Below are positions 49,596 through 58,933 of a stretch of 64,000 nt of DNA, one piece after another (the first letter of the stretch is position 1; the number at the start of each line of letters is the position of its first letter). Source of the DNA: Paenibacillus sp. UNC499MF (GTDB lineage Bacteria; Bacillota; Bacilli; Paenibacillales; NBRC-103111); the NCBI RefSeq assembly GCF_900107975.1, contig NZ_FNVF01000006.1, positions 305,519-369,518 on the forward strand, given 5' to 3'. The notes beneath the pieces are model-generated. The model worked only from the letters and a program-made list of their open reading frames with translations. It was not told where the DNA came from and did no database searches. The translations under genes and the position numbers were made by a program.

Positions 49596-50102
49596 ATGAG
49601 CAACCAACAGGCAGTCGAAATGTACAGGTTTCACAATTGGGCGAACGAAACGATTTTCAAGCGGTTAAAAGAGCTTCCCGAATCGGTATACCGGCAGGAG
49701 ATGACGAGCGTCTTTCCGACCGTCGCCAAATTGATGGCTCATATTTACTTCGTGGATCTGTGCTGGATTTATATTTTAGAGGGAGTGGATATGAGGAAGG
49801 CCACTGTGGATGCGCTCTCCCGGCAGGAAGAAATCGAGAAGCTGAGCCTGGAGGAGCTTGAGGCCTCCTATAGACAAGTGTCCCGGCGTTATGAGGAATG
49901 GATCGCTCAGGGACAGGATCTTGATCAGCGGTTTATGCTCGACAACCCGTATACGCGCAAACGGGATACGAGTTATGCCGAAGTTCTTTTCCAGGTGGCC
50001 AATCACGGAACGTACCACAGAGGTAATCTTTCGGCTATGCTGCGTCAAATCGGCCAGTCTTCCGTTATGACCGAATATGCGTTATACTGGTATAATGAAT
50101 AG
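49596..50102 (+). CDS. DinB/YfiT-like metalloprotein
   Basis: 168 residues, a four-helix bundle with three metal-binding His: FHNWANE, LMAHIYFVD and VANHGTYHRGNL. DinB-superfamily members are thiol-dependent transferases/hydrolases or stress proteins. It starts at ATG 49596 behind AAAGGAG and probably shares a transcript with the WYL regulator. A terminator follows at 50112-50139. Confidence 0.9.
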   Translation: MSNQQAVEMYRFHNWANETIFKRLKELPESVYRQEMTSVFPTVAKLMAHIYFVDLCWIYILEGVDMRKATVDALSRQEEIEKLSLEELEASYRQVSRRYEEWIAQGQDLDQRFMLDNPYTRKRDTSYAEVLFQVANHGTYHRGNLSAMLRQIGQSSVMTEYALYWYNE

Positions 50103-50111
50103 GATAAAATG

Positions 50112-50139
50112 AAGGATGCGTCTGACGCGTCCTTTTTTT
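50112..50139 (+). terminator. Terminator after dinB
   Basis: AGGATGCGTC pairs with GACGCGTCCT around one to two bases, followed by seven T. Confidence 0.8.
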
Positions 50140-50229
50140 AATGGACAAGGCGTCTGTCCTGCCGGAATTCTCAATACATGAAGCCCTGAATCCGTAAAAA
50201 GCGGACAGCGCAGTCGAGGAGGATGCACC

Positions 50230-50991
50230 ATGCCTGCCGGAAACGATGACAGGTTTCTCCGCCACATCGAGCTGAAGAGGGAAAGTGTTCCCTCCTGGAA
50301 GCGGTATCCCTTCGATCTGGATGCGATCCGCAGCCTGGACAGGCTCGATTTTCACCCGAAGGTAACGTATATCGTCGGCGAGAACGGCACCGGCAAGTCC
50401 ACGCTTATGGAAGCGATAGCTGCGGCGTGGGGGTTTAATCCGGAAGGCGGGACGCTGAACTTTTCTTTTGCCACAAATCCGACGCACTCGGAGCTTCACA
50501 AGTACATTCGGCTCTCCAGGGGCGTGAGGAAAGCGCGGGACGGCTTCTTTTTCCGGGCGGAAAGTTATTATAATCTGGCTACGAATATAGATGAGCTCGA
50601 CGCGGATTTCTCGTTGCCCCAACCCCTCATCAAAGATTCGTACGGGGGCATTTCACTTCATGAACAGTCGCACGGGGAATCGTTTTTTGCGGCTTTTCTT
50701 CACCGTTTCGGCGGTCGGGGCCTGTATATTCTGGACGAGCCCGAAGCCGCATTGTCGCCGCTGAGACAGATGGCCATGCTTGCCCGTATGCACGAGCTGG
50801 TCGGCCGGGATTCCCAGTTCATCGTGTCGACCCATTCTCCGATCCTGATGGCTTATCCCGATGCTGTTATGTACCACTTGTCTTCCGATGGAATCGAAGA
50901 GACAACGCTCGAGGAAACGGAGCATTACGTGATCATGAAGCAGTTTCTCAACAATAAAGAGACCATGCTGCGGGAGTTGTTCGGCGAATAG
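50230..50991 (+). CDS. AAA ATPase (AAA_21/COG3910-like)
   Basis: 253 residues. Walker A GENGTGKSTLME, signature-like LHEQSHGESFFAAFLHRF, Walker B LYILDEPEAALSP and STHSPILMAYP. ABC-like soluble ATPases of this kind have no membrane partner. It is compact, without the coiled coil of RecF/SMC proteins, and has no toxin or nuclease gene beside it, so a defence role is not indicated. Function unknown. Confidence 0.87.
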   Translation: MPAGNDDRFLRHIELKRESVPSWKRYPFDLDAIRSLDRLDFHPKVTYIVGENGTGKSTLMEAIAAAWGFNPEGGTLNFSFATNPTHSELHKYIRLSRGVRKARDGFFFRAESYYNLATNIDELDADFSLPQPLIKDSYGGISLHEQSHGESFFAAFLHRFGGRGLYILDEPEAALSPLRQMAMLARMHELVGRDSQFIVSTHSPILMAYPDAVMYHLSSDGIEETTLEETEHYVIMKQFLNNKETMLRELFGE

Positions 50992-51153
50992 AAAAAGATA
51001 GGGCTATGAGGAACGGGCGGCTTATAAATGGCGCTGTTCTAAAGTCCTTGTGTTACGTTTGGAATTTTGGCACAATGATAGAATGTAAAGCTGGCATCCG
51101 CCCTTTGGCGAGGATGAAACCTGCTGAATGTTTTGCTGAAAAGAGGAGTACGA

Positions 51154-52215
51154 ATGAATAAATCATCCATCTATGGATTAACATTTGATCAGTTGACCGC
51201 CTGGCTACAGCCATACGGGCATAAGAAATTCCGGGCCTCCCAGATTTGGGACTGGCTGTACCGCAAACGCGTGGCGAGTTTTGCCGAGATGACGGACGTG
51301 AACAAAGATTGCCTGGGACTGCTGGAAGAGCACTTTGTCCTCCAGACGATGGAGGAACACGTGAAACAGGAATCTTCCGACGGGACCGTCAAGTTCCTGT
51401 TCAGGCTTTCCGACGGAAACCTTATCGAAACGGTGCTGATGAGGCACAAGTTCGGGTTATCCGTATGCGTCACGACCCAGGTCGGCTGCAATATCGGCTG
51501 CAGCTTCTGTGCGAGCGGCCTGCTTAAGAAAAGCCGGGACTTATCCGGCGGAGAAATCGTGGAACAAATCATGAAAGTCCAGTTTCACCTGGACAAGGCG
51601 GGCAAGGAAGAACGCGTAAGCCATGTCGTCGTAATGGGAATCGGAGAGCCGTTTGATAACTTCGAAAATCTGTCCGATTTCCTGCGTGTCATTAAAGACC
51701 ACAAAGGACTGGCGATCGGCGCCAGACATATCACGGTTTCCACAAGCGGACTAGCCGACAAAATCGTCGAGTTTGCCGATTCGGATCTCCAGGTGAACTT
51801 GGCGGTTTCGCTGCATGCGCCGAACAACGAGCTCCGTACGCGAATCATGAAAATCAACAAAGCGATCCCCATAGAGAAATTGATGGAAGCGATCGATTAT
51901 TATTTGGGCAAAACGAACCGCAGACTGACTCTGGAGTATATTTTGCTTAGAGGTGTGAACGATGCCCGGGAGCATGCGGAGGAACTGGCCGAATTGATCG
52001 GGGAACGCCGTCCGCTGGTTAACGTGAATCTCATTCCGTACAATCCGGTCGATGAGCACAGCCAGTATCAGCGGAGCGAGAAGGAATCCGTACGCGCTTT
52101 TTACGATATTCTGAAGAAACGGAATGTGAGCTGCAGCGTGCGGCTGGAGCATGGAGCGGATATTGACGCCGCCTGCGGACAGTTAAGAAGCAAGCAGATC
52201 AAAGCGACCGGTTAA
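51154..52215 (+). CDS. rlmN: 23S rRNA/tRNA (adenine-C2)-methyltransferase RlmN
   Basis: 353 residues. Radical-SAM dual-specificity methyltransferase for A2503 of 23S rRNA. The cluster motif [11 protein letters not shown] binds the 4Fe-4S centre; the second catalytic Cys is in DAACGQL near the end. [12 protein letters not shown] and [20 protein letters not shown] match B. subtilis RlmN closely. The [13 protein letters not shown] stretch differs slightly from the common FCASTLGGLKRDL. I choose ATG 51154 with AGAGGAG rather than the in-frame TTG upstream. Cfr, the resistance relative, is less similar. Confidence 0.93.
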   Translation: MNKSSIYGLTFDQLTAWLQPYGHKKFRASQIWDWLYRKRVASFAEMTDVNKDCLGLLEEHFVLQTMEEHVKQESSDGTVKFLFRLSDGNLIETVLMRHKFGLSVCVTTQVGCNIGCSFCASGLLKKSRDLSGGEIVEQIMKVQFHLDKAGKEERVSHVVVMGIGEPFDNFENLSDFLRVIKDHKGLAIGARHITVSTSGLADKIVEFADSDLQVNLAVSLHAPNNELRTRIMKINKAIPIEKLMEAIDYYLGKTNRRLTLEYILLRGVNDAREHAEELAELIGERRPLVNVNLIPYNPVDEHSQYQRSEKESVRAFYDILKKRNVSCSVRLEHGADIDAACGQLRSKQIKATG

Positions 52216-52403
52216 GGGAATATAGTCATTATAATCGGACCGTATGCAAGAGGCGTATCCCGCAAGGGATATGCTTTTTTGCGCATGTCCGCGTTTTCTT
52301 GCGTTTTGATGTGGTATTGATACGCGACAGTTATCGAAAGTTAAGGAAATGTGCTTGAAGGAAACCACAAGGTTATCAAGCGTTCAAAATAACTAAGATT
52401 ACG

Positions 52404-52432
52404 TTGACACTATCTTCCTTTTTGGATACTAT
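52404..52432 (+). promoter_or_regulatory. Strong promoter of the beta-propeller gene
   Basis: TTGACA (52404-52409), a 17-base spacer, TACTAT (52427-52432). This gives a leader of about 170 bases carrying a cre-like site. Confidence 0.75.
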
Positions 52433-52526
52433 AGAAACCAGAAGGATACCAGATAAAGATAAAGTTATTCTTCCGAGTCGATTGGAAAGGAGGAAGCTGA
52501 CCGCGCGACCTACTTAAATGATTTTA

Positions 52527-52540
52527 TGATAACGCTTACA
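52527..52540 (+). promoter_or_regulatory. cre-like site before the beta-propeller gene
   Basis: TGATAACGCTTACA fits the CcpA consensus at all but one position, downstream of the promoter where a roadblock would act. It is identical to the site in the chitinase gene. Confidence 0.55.
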
Positions 52541-52610
52541 GTTATGCACATTGTTCACCCGGTATTTTTATTGTAAAGCCGCTTGTCAACCAACGGATAA
52601 AGGAGGCATT

Positions 52611-55600
52611 ATGATGAAAAAAGGAAAGATCCGCCGGCCCCTTCTCATGCTCATGAGTCTGATGATGACACTCACGGGCTGGAGCGGCGCCGCTTCGGCC
52701 GCCGAACCTTCCGGTGCGGATGCGCCTGCCGCGACTCTTACGAGCAAGCTGGCCCAGAAAACTTATGGCAGTCCGGAAGAGCTGCTCATCCCCAACAACT
52801 ACACGGTAGCCGTATTCAACGGCGCGGCGGGCAAGGAAGACGGCCGCAACGTGCTTTATGCGACGAGCAAAGGAAAGCCGGGCCATCTTAACGTCATCGA
52901 TCTGGACGACTACAAGCTGCTGCGCAGCATTCCGATCGCTCCGTCCGAAAGCTCCTGGGCACACACCGTGGCGCCTGACGGAACTTTGTTCCTGGCCGCG
53001 GACGGAGGCGGTGCCAGGCTCTGGAGCTATTCGCCCGTAACCCATACCCCCGTACAGGTCGCTCAATTCGACGGCCAATCCGTGCCGAACAGCATCACGA
53101 CCGACCAGCAGGGCAGAGTGTACGTCGGTACGTATCCGGGCGGCAAAGTCTACCAATACGACCCTGCCACGAAGCAGACGAAGGATTACGGGCGCGTCAT
53201 CGGACAGCTCGACTCCGAGTATGTCCGTTCCATCGCTTATCAGGGCGGCAGCGTTTATGCCGGCACCGCTCATAAGCAGATCGTCCGCGTCAATCTGCAA
53301 ACGGGCGCGAAGACGGACATTGCCGCTTCCTTGCCGGTCAAAAACGATACGGTCTACGATCTGGATACGATCGACAACCGCTATCTGTTTGCGCGTTATA
53401 CGGATGGGAGCGGCGTGCCCGGCGAAGGATACATCTACGATACACAAACGGAATCGTGGCTGGACATCGAGCTTCAGAACGTGACCGGCCTGCATGCGGC
53501 CGATTCACAGAACGGAAAGCTTTACTATATGTCCGACAAGAAGCTGAAAACGTTCGACCTCGCCACTCATGCGGTGGAAGAGACGGGTATGGAATACGGA
53601 ACGGGACTGAGGGGGGCGGATTGGGTCGAATTCACGAACAACCCCGATCTACCGGGTAAAACGCTCGTTACGGTCCGTTATGACGGCGGTGTCACTTACC
53701 TCAACATCGACACGAAACAGGTCATCCAGAAGCCGCCCGTCATTCCGGGACTGCCCGGCGTGGTCAACCGCCTGGCCGCCGTTTCTCCGACTCAGTTGAT
53801 AACAACGGGTTCGCAGGCGCGGTCGTCGCTGGTAAACTTGACGGACAACACGGCGAAGCCGTTCAGTATCGGCCAGGCGGACAGTGTGTACCCGATCGGG
53901 TCCAAAGTGTATATGGGCGTCTATCCGGAAGGCAGCCTGTTCGAGTATGACCTGACTAAGGAAGCGGGCGATACGAATCCCAAAAAGCTCGCAGTCCTGG
54001 AAAACGACCAGGAACGTCTGGTGAACATGACGAGCGGGCTAGGCAAGCTGTACATCTCGACGATCTCGGGGTACGGAACGCTCGGAGGTTCGCTGACCGT
54101 GTATGATCCGGCTTCCGGCGAACTTAAGGTGCACCGCAACGTCGTTCAAAATCAAAGTGTGCTCAGCACGACCTTCCATGACGGAAAAATTTTCGGCTCC
54201 ACCACGATCCGGGGTGGACTCGGTAGCGAGCCTACGGAAGCGGAAGCGAAGATATTCGTATGGGATGCGGTAAAGGAGCAGAAAATAACCGAATTTCCGC
54301 TGCGGGTTCCGGGTCTGGACAAACCGGTCTTCATCGGAGATCTGGCCGCAGGTCCCGACGGGCTTATCTGGGGCGCTTCCTATGAATATATTTTCGCGAT
54401 CGATCCCCAGACATACGAGGTCGTCAAAAGCAAAAAGATTTATCCGCAGCTCAACTTCACCCAGTGGGCGCACCATCCGCTCCGCTGGTCCGAAGATGGT
54501 CTTCTGTACGTCCTGTTCAACAACAAATTGACTGTCATTGATCCGGACACCCTTGAATTCCGCACGCTGGCGGATACTTCCCGGTTCGATCTCGGCATGG
54601 ACGGGAACTTGTATTTTACCGATCAGGCGACCAACACGATTCTTTACCGGATGGAAGTCGACGGGGAAGTGACGGAAGAACCGCCGGGCACGCCTCTTCC
54701 TGTCCGCAACGCGGGTTTTGAGGAGGGAGTCGCGAACAATGTCATTCCCGGATGGAGTCCGCTGTTTGCTGTCGGAACGGACTATTTCTACGGAATCAGC
54801 GGGGACAGGAGCGTATCGGGCGTCAATAGCCTGAAAATCACCGACAAGCTGCGTACCGCTTCCGTCGCGCTTCAAAGCGACAAAATCACGGTTCAGCCGG
54901 GCGGAGATTACGAAGCGGGAGCACAAATTTATATTGAATCGGGGCAGCCGGGACTGATGTTCCGATTCTTCGATGCCAATAATGCCGCGATTTCGACGCT
55001 TGAAACGCATCTCGATGAATCCAGGCTGGCCCAGTGGCAGAAAGTCACGCTGCGCGGCAAGGCTCCGGCCGGCGCCGCTTACGCCCGCCTGATTGCGGTA
55101 ACGAGCCGCTATAACATCGCTTCGGCGTATTACGATGACTTTTTCGTCGGGCAAAAAGAAACGCCGGTCCCGTCAGCCTCGGCGTCGCTGCTTCCGGAGC
55201 CTAACGCGGACGGCTGGCTGAACCGGGATGCGGTCCTCCGCATCCAGGCGGCCCGCGCTTCGGCGGTGCGCTATTCTGCCGAGGGAGCCCAGTCCTCCGC
55301 CGAAGTGACCGTGAACGGCACCGCGGCCGAACTGTCCGTCGGCGCGGAGGGCGTAACCACGGTCATGTATTCCGCCATAGGCGCGTCAGGCATCCAGTCG
55401 CCGCCGGGAAAGACCGTGGTCCGGCTCGATAAGACGGCTCCCTCGGTACAGTTTAACGCCGAGTCCGTTTACTCCGTGGACCGGACAATCGAAATCCGCT
55501 GCGCGGCGGCGGATGCTTTGTCCGGACTGGCCGGCGACCCGTGCGCCCAAGCTCTGATGAGCGCACCGGCCTACAGCCAGGAGCCCGGAAAGCACGAGAT

Positions 55601-55898
55601 CAGCGTGACTGCGGCGGATAAGGCGGGCAACCGGAAGACGGCCGTCTATACGTACGAGATTGCCGTCACTTACGAGGGGATGTGCTCCCTCGTCCAAAAG
55701 TTCGCCCCCGACGACCGCGGGACCGAGCTGGCTTTATGCGCCACCCTGACGGCCGCACGCAAAGCGGAGGAAAGAGGCGGCGCAACTGCGAAGGCGGCCG
55801 TGCTCCTGGCTTTTAACAAGCAGGTGGACGCATTCAGCGGCAGGAAGCTTACCGCCGAAGAGGCGGGCGTTTTAAAAAAGCTGGCGGTTTATTTATAG
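52611..55898 (+). CDS. Large secreted beta-propeller protein with C-terminal carbohydrate-binding-like and FIMAH-like domains
   Basis: 1095 residues. Signal peptide (LLMLMSLMMTLTGWSGAASA). Residues about 45-675 contain repeated four-strand blades (for example SITTDQQGRVYVGTYPGGKV, YQYDPATKQTKDYG, RSIAYQGGSVYAGTAHKQIV), a probable pair of propellers. About 680-830: a jelly-roll-like module (LPVRNAGFEEGVANNVIPGW, YYDDFFVG). About 870-1020: Ig-like repeats (APSVQFNAESVYSVDRTIEI). End: a helical FIMAH-like domain (EGMCSLVQKFAPDDRGTELA). These suit polysaccharide binding or breakdown, possibly a lyase. ATG 52611 follows AAAGGAGG. Confidence 0.8.
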   Translation: MMKKGKIRRPLLMLMSLMMTLTGWSGAASAAEPSGADAPAATLTSKLAQKTYGSPEELLIPNNYTVAVFNGAAGKEDGRNVLYATSKGKPGHLNVIDLDDYKLLRSIPIAPSESSWAHTVAPDGTLFLAADGGGARLWSYSPVTHTPVQVAQFDGQSVPNSITTDQQGRVYVGTYPGGKVYQYDPATKQTKDYGRVIGQLDSEYVRSIAYQGGSVYAGTAHKQIVRVNLQTGAKTDIAASLPVKNDTVYDLDTIDNRYLFARYTDGSGVPGEGYIYDTQTESWLDIELQNVTGLHAADSQNGKLYYMSDKKLKTFDLATHAVEETGMEYGTGLRGADWVEFTNNPDLPGKTLVTVRYDGGVTYLNIDTKQVIQKPPVIPGLPGVVNRLAAVSPTQLITTGSQARSSLVNLTDNTAKPFSIGQADSVYPIGSKVYMGVYPEGSLFEYDLTKEAGDTNPKKLAVLENDQERLVNMTSGLGKLYISTISGYGTLGGSLTVYDPASGELKVHRNVVQNQSVLSTTFHDGKIFGSTTIRGGLGSEPTEAEAKIFVWDAVKEQKITEFPLRVPGLDKPVFIGDLAAGPDGLIWGASYEYIFAIDPQTYEVVKSKKIYPQLNFTQWAHHPLRWSEDGLLYVLFNNKLTVIDPDTLEFRTLADTSRFDLGMDGNLYFTDQATNTILYRMEVDGEVTEEPPGTPLPVRNAGFEEGVANNVIPGWSPLFAVGTDYFYGISGDRSVSGVNSLKITDKLRTASVALQSDKITVQPGGDYEAGAQIYIESGQPGLMFRFFDANNAAISTLETHLDESRLAQWQKVTLRGKAPAGAAYARLIAVTSRYNIASAYYDDFFVGQKETPVPSASASLLPEPNADGWLNRDAVLRIQAARASAVRYSAEGAQSSAEVTVNGTAAELSVGAEGVTTVMYSAIGASGIQSPPGKTVVRLDKTAPSVQFNAESVYSVDRTIEIRCAAADALSGLAGDPCAQALMSAPAYSQEPGKHEISVTAADKAGNRKTAVYTYEIAVTYEGMCSLVQKFAPDDRGTELALCATLTAARKAEERGGATAKAAVLLAFNKQVDAFSGRKLTAEEAGVLKKLAVYL

Positions 55899-55925
55899 AG
55901 GAAACGGTGCAGCCGCGATCCAAAC

Positions 55926-55956
55926 AAACGGATAGCCGAATTTCGGTTGTCCGTTT
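55926..55956. terminator. Hairpin between the convergent propeller and TetR genes
   Basis: AAACGGA and TCCGTTT with inner CCGAA/TTCGG. A long T run is missing, so termination is moderate. Confidence 0.45.
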
Positions 55957-56034
55957 CTGCTGTTTACAAGCTTCCCGCGAAGGCGGTGAACATGTTCTCT
56001 CACAGCCCGCCGGACTGCCCGGTTCGCCGCGTTT

Positions 56035-56646
56035 TTACAACGCCGGATTCAGGCCGGCCGCGTAAAGAGGACCGTTAAAGGTCAGCCGGGTGAGGATGAG
56101 CGCCATTTCCCGGGGCGATTCCCGGCGCCCTCCCTGCAGCCATTCCTGAACGACGCCCAAGTGAGCCGAGGTGAGGTAGGAGATGAAATAGTCGGCCGGA
56201 ACAAGCAGGTTGTCTTTCGGTATGAAGCTTGCCGAATGATTTTCGAAAAGCTTTTCTCTCATTAGCTGCTTCATCCGGTTCTGAAAGCCCGGTGCTCCTT
56301 CGGGACCGAGAACGGCTTTCAGGAAATCCCCGTTGGCTTCGAAATATTCGAACAAAGCAACCGCAAAAGGAAGAGGTTCGTCAAATACGATGATGTTCGG
56401 GGTCAGGCTGGCTTTGACTCCTTCGACAATCCGGTCGACGACGCTGAAAATCTCCTGGAGGCTCTGTTCCAACAAATCAAACTTGTCTTTGTAATGAAGA
56501 TAGAAGGTTCCCCGGTTAATGTCCGCGCGTGTCGTGATATCCCTTACTGTCAAACAATTGAAGCCTTTTTCCTCCATCAGCTCGGTCAGTGCTTTCCGGA
56601 TTCCTTCTTTTGTCCGTATCGTACGGCGGTCTTTGCCCGGCTGCAT
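56035..56646 (-). CDS. TetR-family regulator divergent to the FAD monooxygenase
   Basis: 203 residues. Helix-turn-helix: TKEGIRKALTELMEEKGFNC, LTVRDITTRADINRGTFYLH, then an all-helical sensor domain like the AcrR/YsiA-type TetR_C group. It is transcribed away from the monooxygenase gene with a palindromic operator between them at 56768-56790. It probably represses the monooxygenase and is induced by its substrate or a related aromatic. Confidence 0.88.
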   Translation of the reverse strand: MQPGKDRRTIRTKEGIRKALTELMEEKGFNCLTVRDITTRADINRGTFYLHYKDKFDLLEQSLQEIFSVVDRIVEGVKASLTPNIIVFDEPLPFAVALFEYFEANGDFLKAVLGPEGAPGFQNRMKQLMREKLFENHSASFIPKDNLLVPADYFISYLTSAHLGVVQEWLQGGRRESPREMALILTRLTFNGPLYAAGLNPAL

Positions 56647-56724
56647 CCGATCCCTCTTTTCCCAAATTTATGAACAGACGGCAAGGATGTGTGCATTAAT
56701 CGTCACAACCCGCCTTTGTGTTTA

Positions 56725-56754
56725 TTGTAGCCGGCTGCTCTCCATGATTATAAT
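56725..56754 (+). promoter_or_regulatory. Promoter of the FAD monooxygenase
   Basis: TTGTAG (56725-56730), an 18-base spacer and a perfect TATAAT (56749-56754). Confidence 0.6.
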
Positions 56755-56767
56755 GAGCATAAAGAAG

Positions 56768-56790
56768 TTAATCAACATCGTGTTCATTAA
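56768..56790. promoter_or_regulatory. TetR operator palindrome
   Basis: TTAATCAACA and TGTTCATTAA are inverted with one mismatch around a TCG centre, 23 bases in all, just downstream of the TATAAT. Binding here would block the monooxygenase promoter. Confidence 0.75.
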
Positions 56791-56847
56791 TGGGGACGAA
56801 CGGAGTAAGAGGCAGATCCTAATCTTTTCAGACGGGAGAAGATCCAT

Positions 56848-58362
56848 ATGGAACAAGTTCTTATTGCCGGAGCGGGGCCTACCGGTCTGATGCTGGCCCT
56901 CCAGCTCGCTCATTACGGGGTGCCGTTTCGGATCATCGATAAAAATGAGGGGCCCGGCCAGGCATCCAGAGCGATGGCGGTTACTTCGCGGACGCTGGAA
57001 TACTACCAGCAGCTGGGTTTGGCGGAGGAAATGGTGAGCCGGGGCATCAAGGTGGACCGGGGACACATTTGGACGGGAACCAAACGGAAAGGAACGCTGC
57101 CGTTCGGCATGCTGGGGGAAGGGCTGAGCCCGTTTCCGTTCGTCTTTACGTTTCCCCAGGACGATCACGAGCGTTTGCTCATCGAGGCTTTGAAAGCGGA
57201 ATCCGCCGAAGTGGAATGGAATACGGAACTGGTTTCTTTCGTACAAAAGGACGGAACGGTTGAGGCGGTCTTAAATCATTCCGGCAGGGAAGAAATGCAC
57301 ACGTTCCGCTATTTATGCGGATGCGACGGGGCCCACAGCCGGGTGCGCAAAAGTATGGATAACCCGTTCGAAGGCGAGAAGTACGAGCAAGACTTTTACG
57401 TGGCGGACCTTCACGGGGAAGGCGGGATGTTTTCGGGACGCAATGTGGGCATCAATTTCGGGGACGAGGAGTTCGCTCTTGTTTTCCCCGTGCGGAGCAG
57501 CGGAACTTACCGGCTGATCGGTGTCGTACCCCCGGCTTTCCGGGATCGCGAGCCTTTGTCCTTCGAGGATATGTACCCTTATTTGCATCGTAATCTCGGC
57601 CTCGGTACGGCTGAAGTCAAGTGGTTTTCGAAGTATCACGTTCATCACCGCGTTGCCCGTCATTTCCGCGAAGGGACTGTATTTATGGCCGGCGATGCCG
57701 GCCATATACACAGTCCCGCGGGCGGCCAGGGCATGAACACGGGCATCGGCGATGCCGTAAATTTAGGCTGGAAGCTGGCTGCCGTCATTCAGAAGAGGGC
57801 GGCCCCGTCCCTTCTCGATACTTACGAGGCCGAACGTCTTCCATTTGCGAAGCTTCTCGTGGATACGACGGACCGGGCTTTCAAAGCGGTAATCTCCACG
57901 AGCCGGATAAGCAGACTGGTCAAAAAGCATCTTTTTCCTTATGCCGGTCCGTTCTTGTTCCGCCGTCCCGCAATCCGCAGAAGATTGTACAGCTTGATCT
58001 CCCAAATCAGGATTACGTACCGGGGCGGCGAACTTGCTGCCGGAGAAGCCGGAACGCTGCAGGGAGGGGACCGTCTGCCCTATGCGGAAGTGAATTTCTC
58101 TCCGCTGCGGTCGATGGATTGGCAGCTTCATGTATACGGCAGAGCGGGGCGGCCCCTTCGCGATGCCGGGAAAGAGCTGCGGCTGCCTCTGCATGAATTT
58201 CCGTGGAATCGCGAGACGGAGAAAGCCGGATTCACGGAAGATGCGCTGTATCTGGTCCGGCCGGACGGCCATATCGGCTTCGTAAATACCGGTCAGGATA
58301 CCGCGCTGCTGCGCGCTTATGTGGCGAAGCATGAGATCGTGCCGGTTTCCGGCACGTCTTGA
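56848..58362 (+). CDS. FAD-dependent aromatic monooxygenase (PF01494 type)
   Basis: 504 residues. The FAD-binding Rossmann motif is GAGPTGLMLALQLAHYGVPF, then the Asp-Gly motif GCDGAHSRVRK and the ribityl-binding GDAGHIHSPAGGQGMNTGIG. The C-terminal thioredoxin-like domain (VYGRAGRPLR, LYLVRPDGHIGFVN) is as in phenol-hydroxylase-like enzymes such as MhpA or drug-inactivating Rox/TetX relatives. It hydroxylates an aromatic compound using NAD(P)H and O2. A ribosome site (GGGAGAAG) precedes the ATG. The divergent TetR and its operator suggest inducible detoxification or catabolism. Confidence 0.9.
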   Translation: MEQVLIAGAGPTGLMLALQLAHYGVPFRIIDKNEGPGQASRAMAVTSRTLEYYQQLGLAEEMVSRGIKVDRGHIWTGTKRKGTLPFGMLGEGLSPFPFVFTFPQDDHERLLIEALKAESAEVEWNTELVSFVQKDGTVEAVLNHSGREEMHTFRYLCGCDGAHSRVRKSMDNPFEGEKYEQDFYVADLHGEGGMFSGRNVGINFGDEEFALVFPVRSSGTYRLIGVVPPAFRDREPLSFEDMYPYLHRNLGLGTAEVKWFSKYHVHHRVARHFREGTVFMAGDAGHIHSPAGGQGMNTGIGDAVNLGWKLAAVIQKRAAPSLLDTYEAERLPFAKLLVDTTDRAFKAVISTSRISRLVKKHLFPYAGPFLFRRPAIRRRLYSLISQIRITYRGGELAAGEAGTLQGGDRLPYAEVNFSPLRSMDWQLHVYGRAGRPLRDAGKELRLPLHEFPWNRETEKAGFTEDALYLVRPDGHIGFVNTGQDTALLRAYVAKHEIVPVSGTS

Positions 58363-58383
58363 ACCTGTAATTGTCAGTCCACA

Positions 58384-58404
58384 ATGAGCATAAGGTCATT
58401 AATC
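58384..58404 (+). repeat. Copy of a regulatory module also present upstream of the monooxygenase
   Basis: ATGAGCATAA, five unrelated bases, TTAATC occurs here and at 56753-56773 with identical spacing, that is, on both sides of the monooxygenase gene. A TATATATAATAG stretch follows this copy. Confidence 0.6.
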
Positions 58405-58435
58405 GGTCTATATATAATAGAAGCGATTTGCGTTA

Positions 58436-58463
58436 AAGCCGTCCGGAGGGGCGGCTTATTTTT
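58436..58463 (+). terminator. Terminator after the FAD monooxygenase
   Basis: AAGCCG pairs with CGGCTT, followed by ATTTTTG. Confidence 0.6.
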
Positions 58464-58634
58464 GTGTAAGGGGGGATACGGCCGGGTTGGTTTGGTATAC
58501 AGCCTGCCGCATGCTTCGAGCGATCAATTTGTTAGCCCGTGGGCCCAAAGAGAAGCATCCTGGAGATGTGCGGGAATTTCCACGCAATTGATTCGGGGGC
58601 TTCCGCAGACGAAGAATACCGGCCACCCTTCTTG
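58464..58634. other. Intergenic stretch with no recognised gene
   Basis: The forward open frame across it lacks a ribosome site and family resemblance. Nothing else is supported. Confidence 0.5.
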
Positions 58635-58868
58635 CTAGGCTCTTGTTTGTATTTTCGATTCGCAGGCATAGAGAACGGCTTGTTTATCCCAAGTCCATAC
58701 GGCCGGTCCAACTGAATCAAAATGGAGTACTTTGCGAAAATTTCGCTTTCCAGCCGTTGCATTTTTAACAGCTACGTCCGGGAGTTGTGCAAATCCGTTC
58801 TTTTTGTACAAAAAAAGTTCTTGCTTTTGTCCATTGCCCAGGTAAAAATTGTCGCTTAAACTGAACAT
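58635..58868 (-). CDS. Hypothetical protein (77 residues), doubtful
   Basis: Reverse-strand frame starting ATG 58868 (MFSLSDNFYLGNGQKQELFL) and ending in VLYACESKIQTRA. The amino-acid mix looks protein-like and AT content is higher than in neighbours. No good ribosome site precedes it. The Fur boxes of the divergent iron operon are directly upstream. It may be a gene remnant. I recognise no family. Confidence 0.3.
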   Translation of the reverse strand: MFSLSDNFYLGNGQKQELFLYKKNGFAQLPDVAVKNATAGKRNFRKVLHFDSVGPAVWTWDKQAVLYACESKIQTRA

Positions 58869-58870
58869 TA

Positions 58871-58891
58871 TGATAATGAGAATCAATATCA
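58871..58891 (+). promoter_or_regulatory. Overlapping Fur boxes of the second iron-transport operon
   Basis: TGATAATGAGAATCA (58871-58885) and TGAGAATCAATATCA (58877-58891) overlap, each about 12 of 14 to the 7-1-7 consensus. A further half-like TGATAATGATC follows at 58893. Confidence 0.8.
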
Positions 58892-58933
58892 CTGATAATG
58901 ATCTCGCTAAATACTAACTACAGGGTGGCAGGT

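Noticed and set aside
50230..50991. AAA ATPase considered as part of a phage-defence pair
   Set aside because: No nuclease, toxin or other defence gene is adjacent; the neighbours are dinB and rlmN.
51154..52215. Cfr-type antibiotic-resistance methyltransferase
   Set aside because: Motifs follow Bacillus RlmN ([31 protein letters not shown] pattern in parts) rather than Cfr.
58384..58638. 84-codon forward frame after the FAD monooxygenase
   Set aside because: It begins in the repeated regulatory module and crosses a terminator; no ribosome site.
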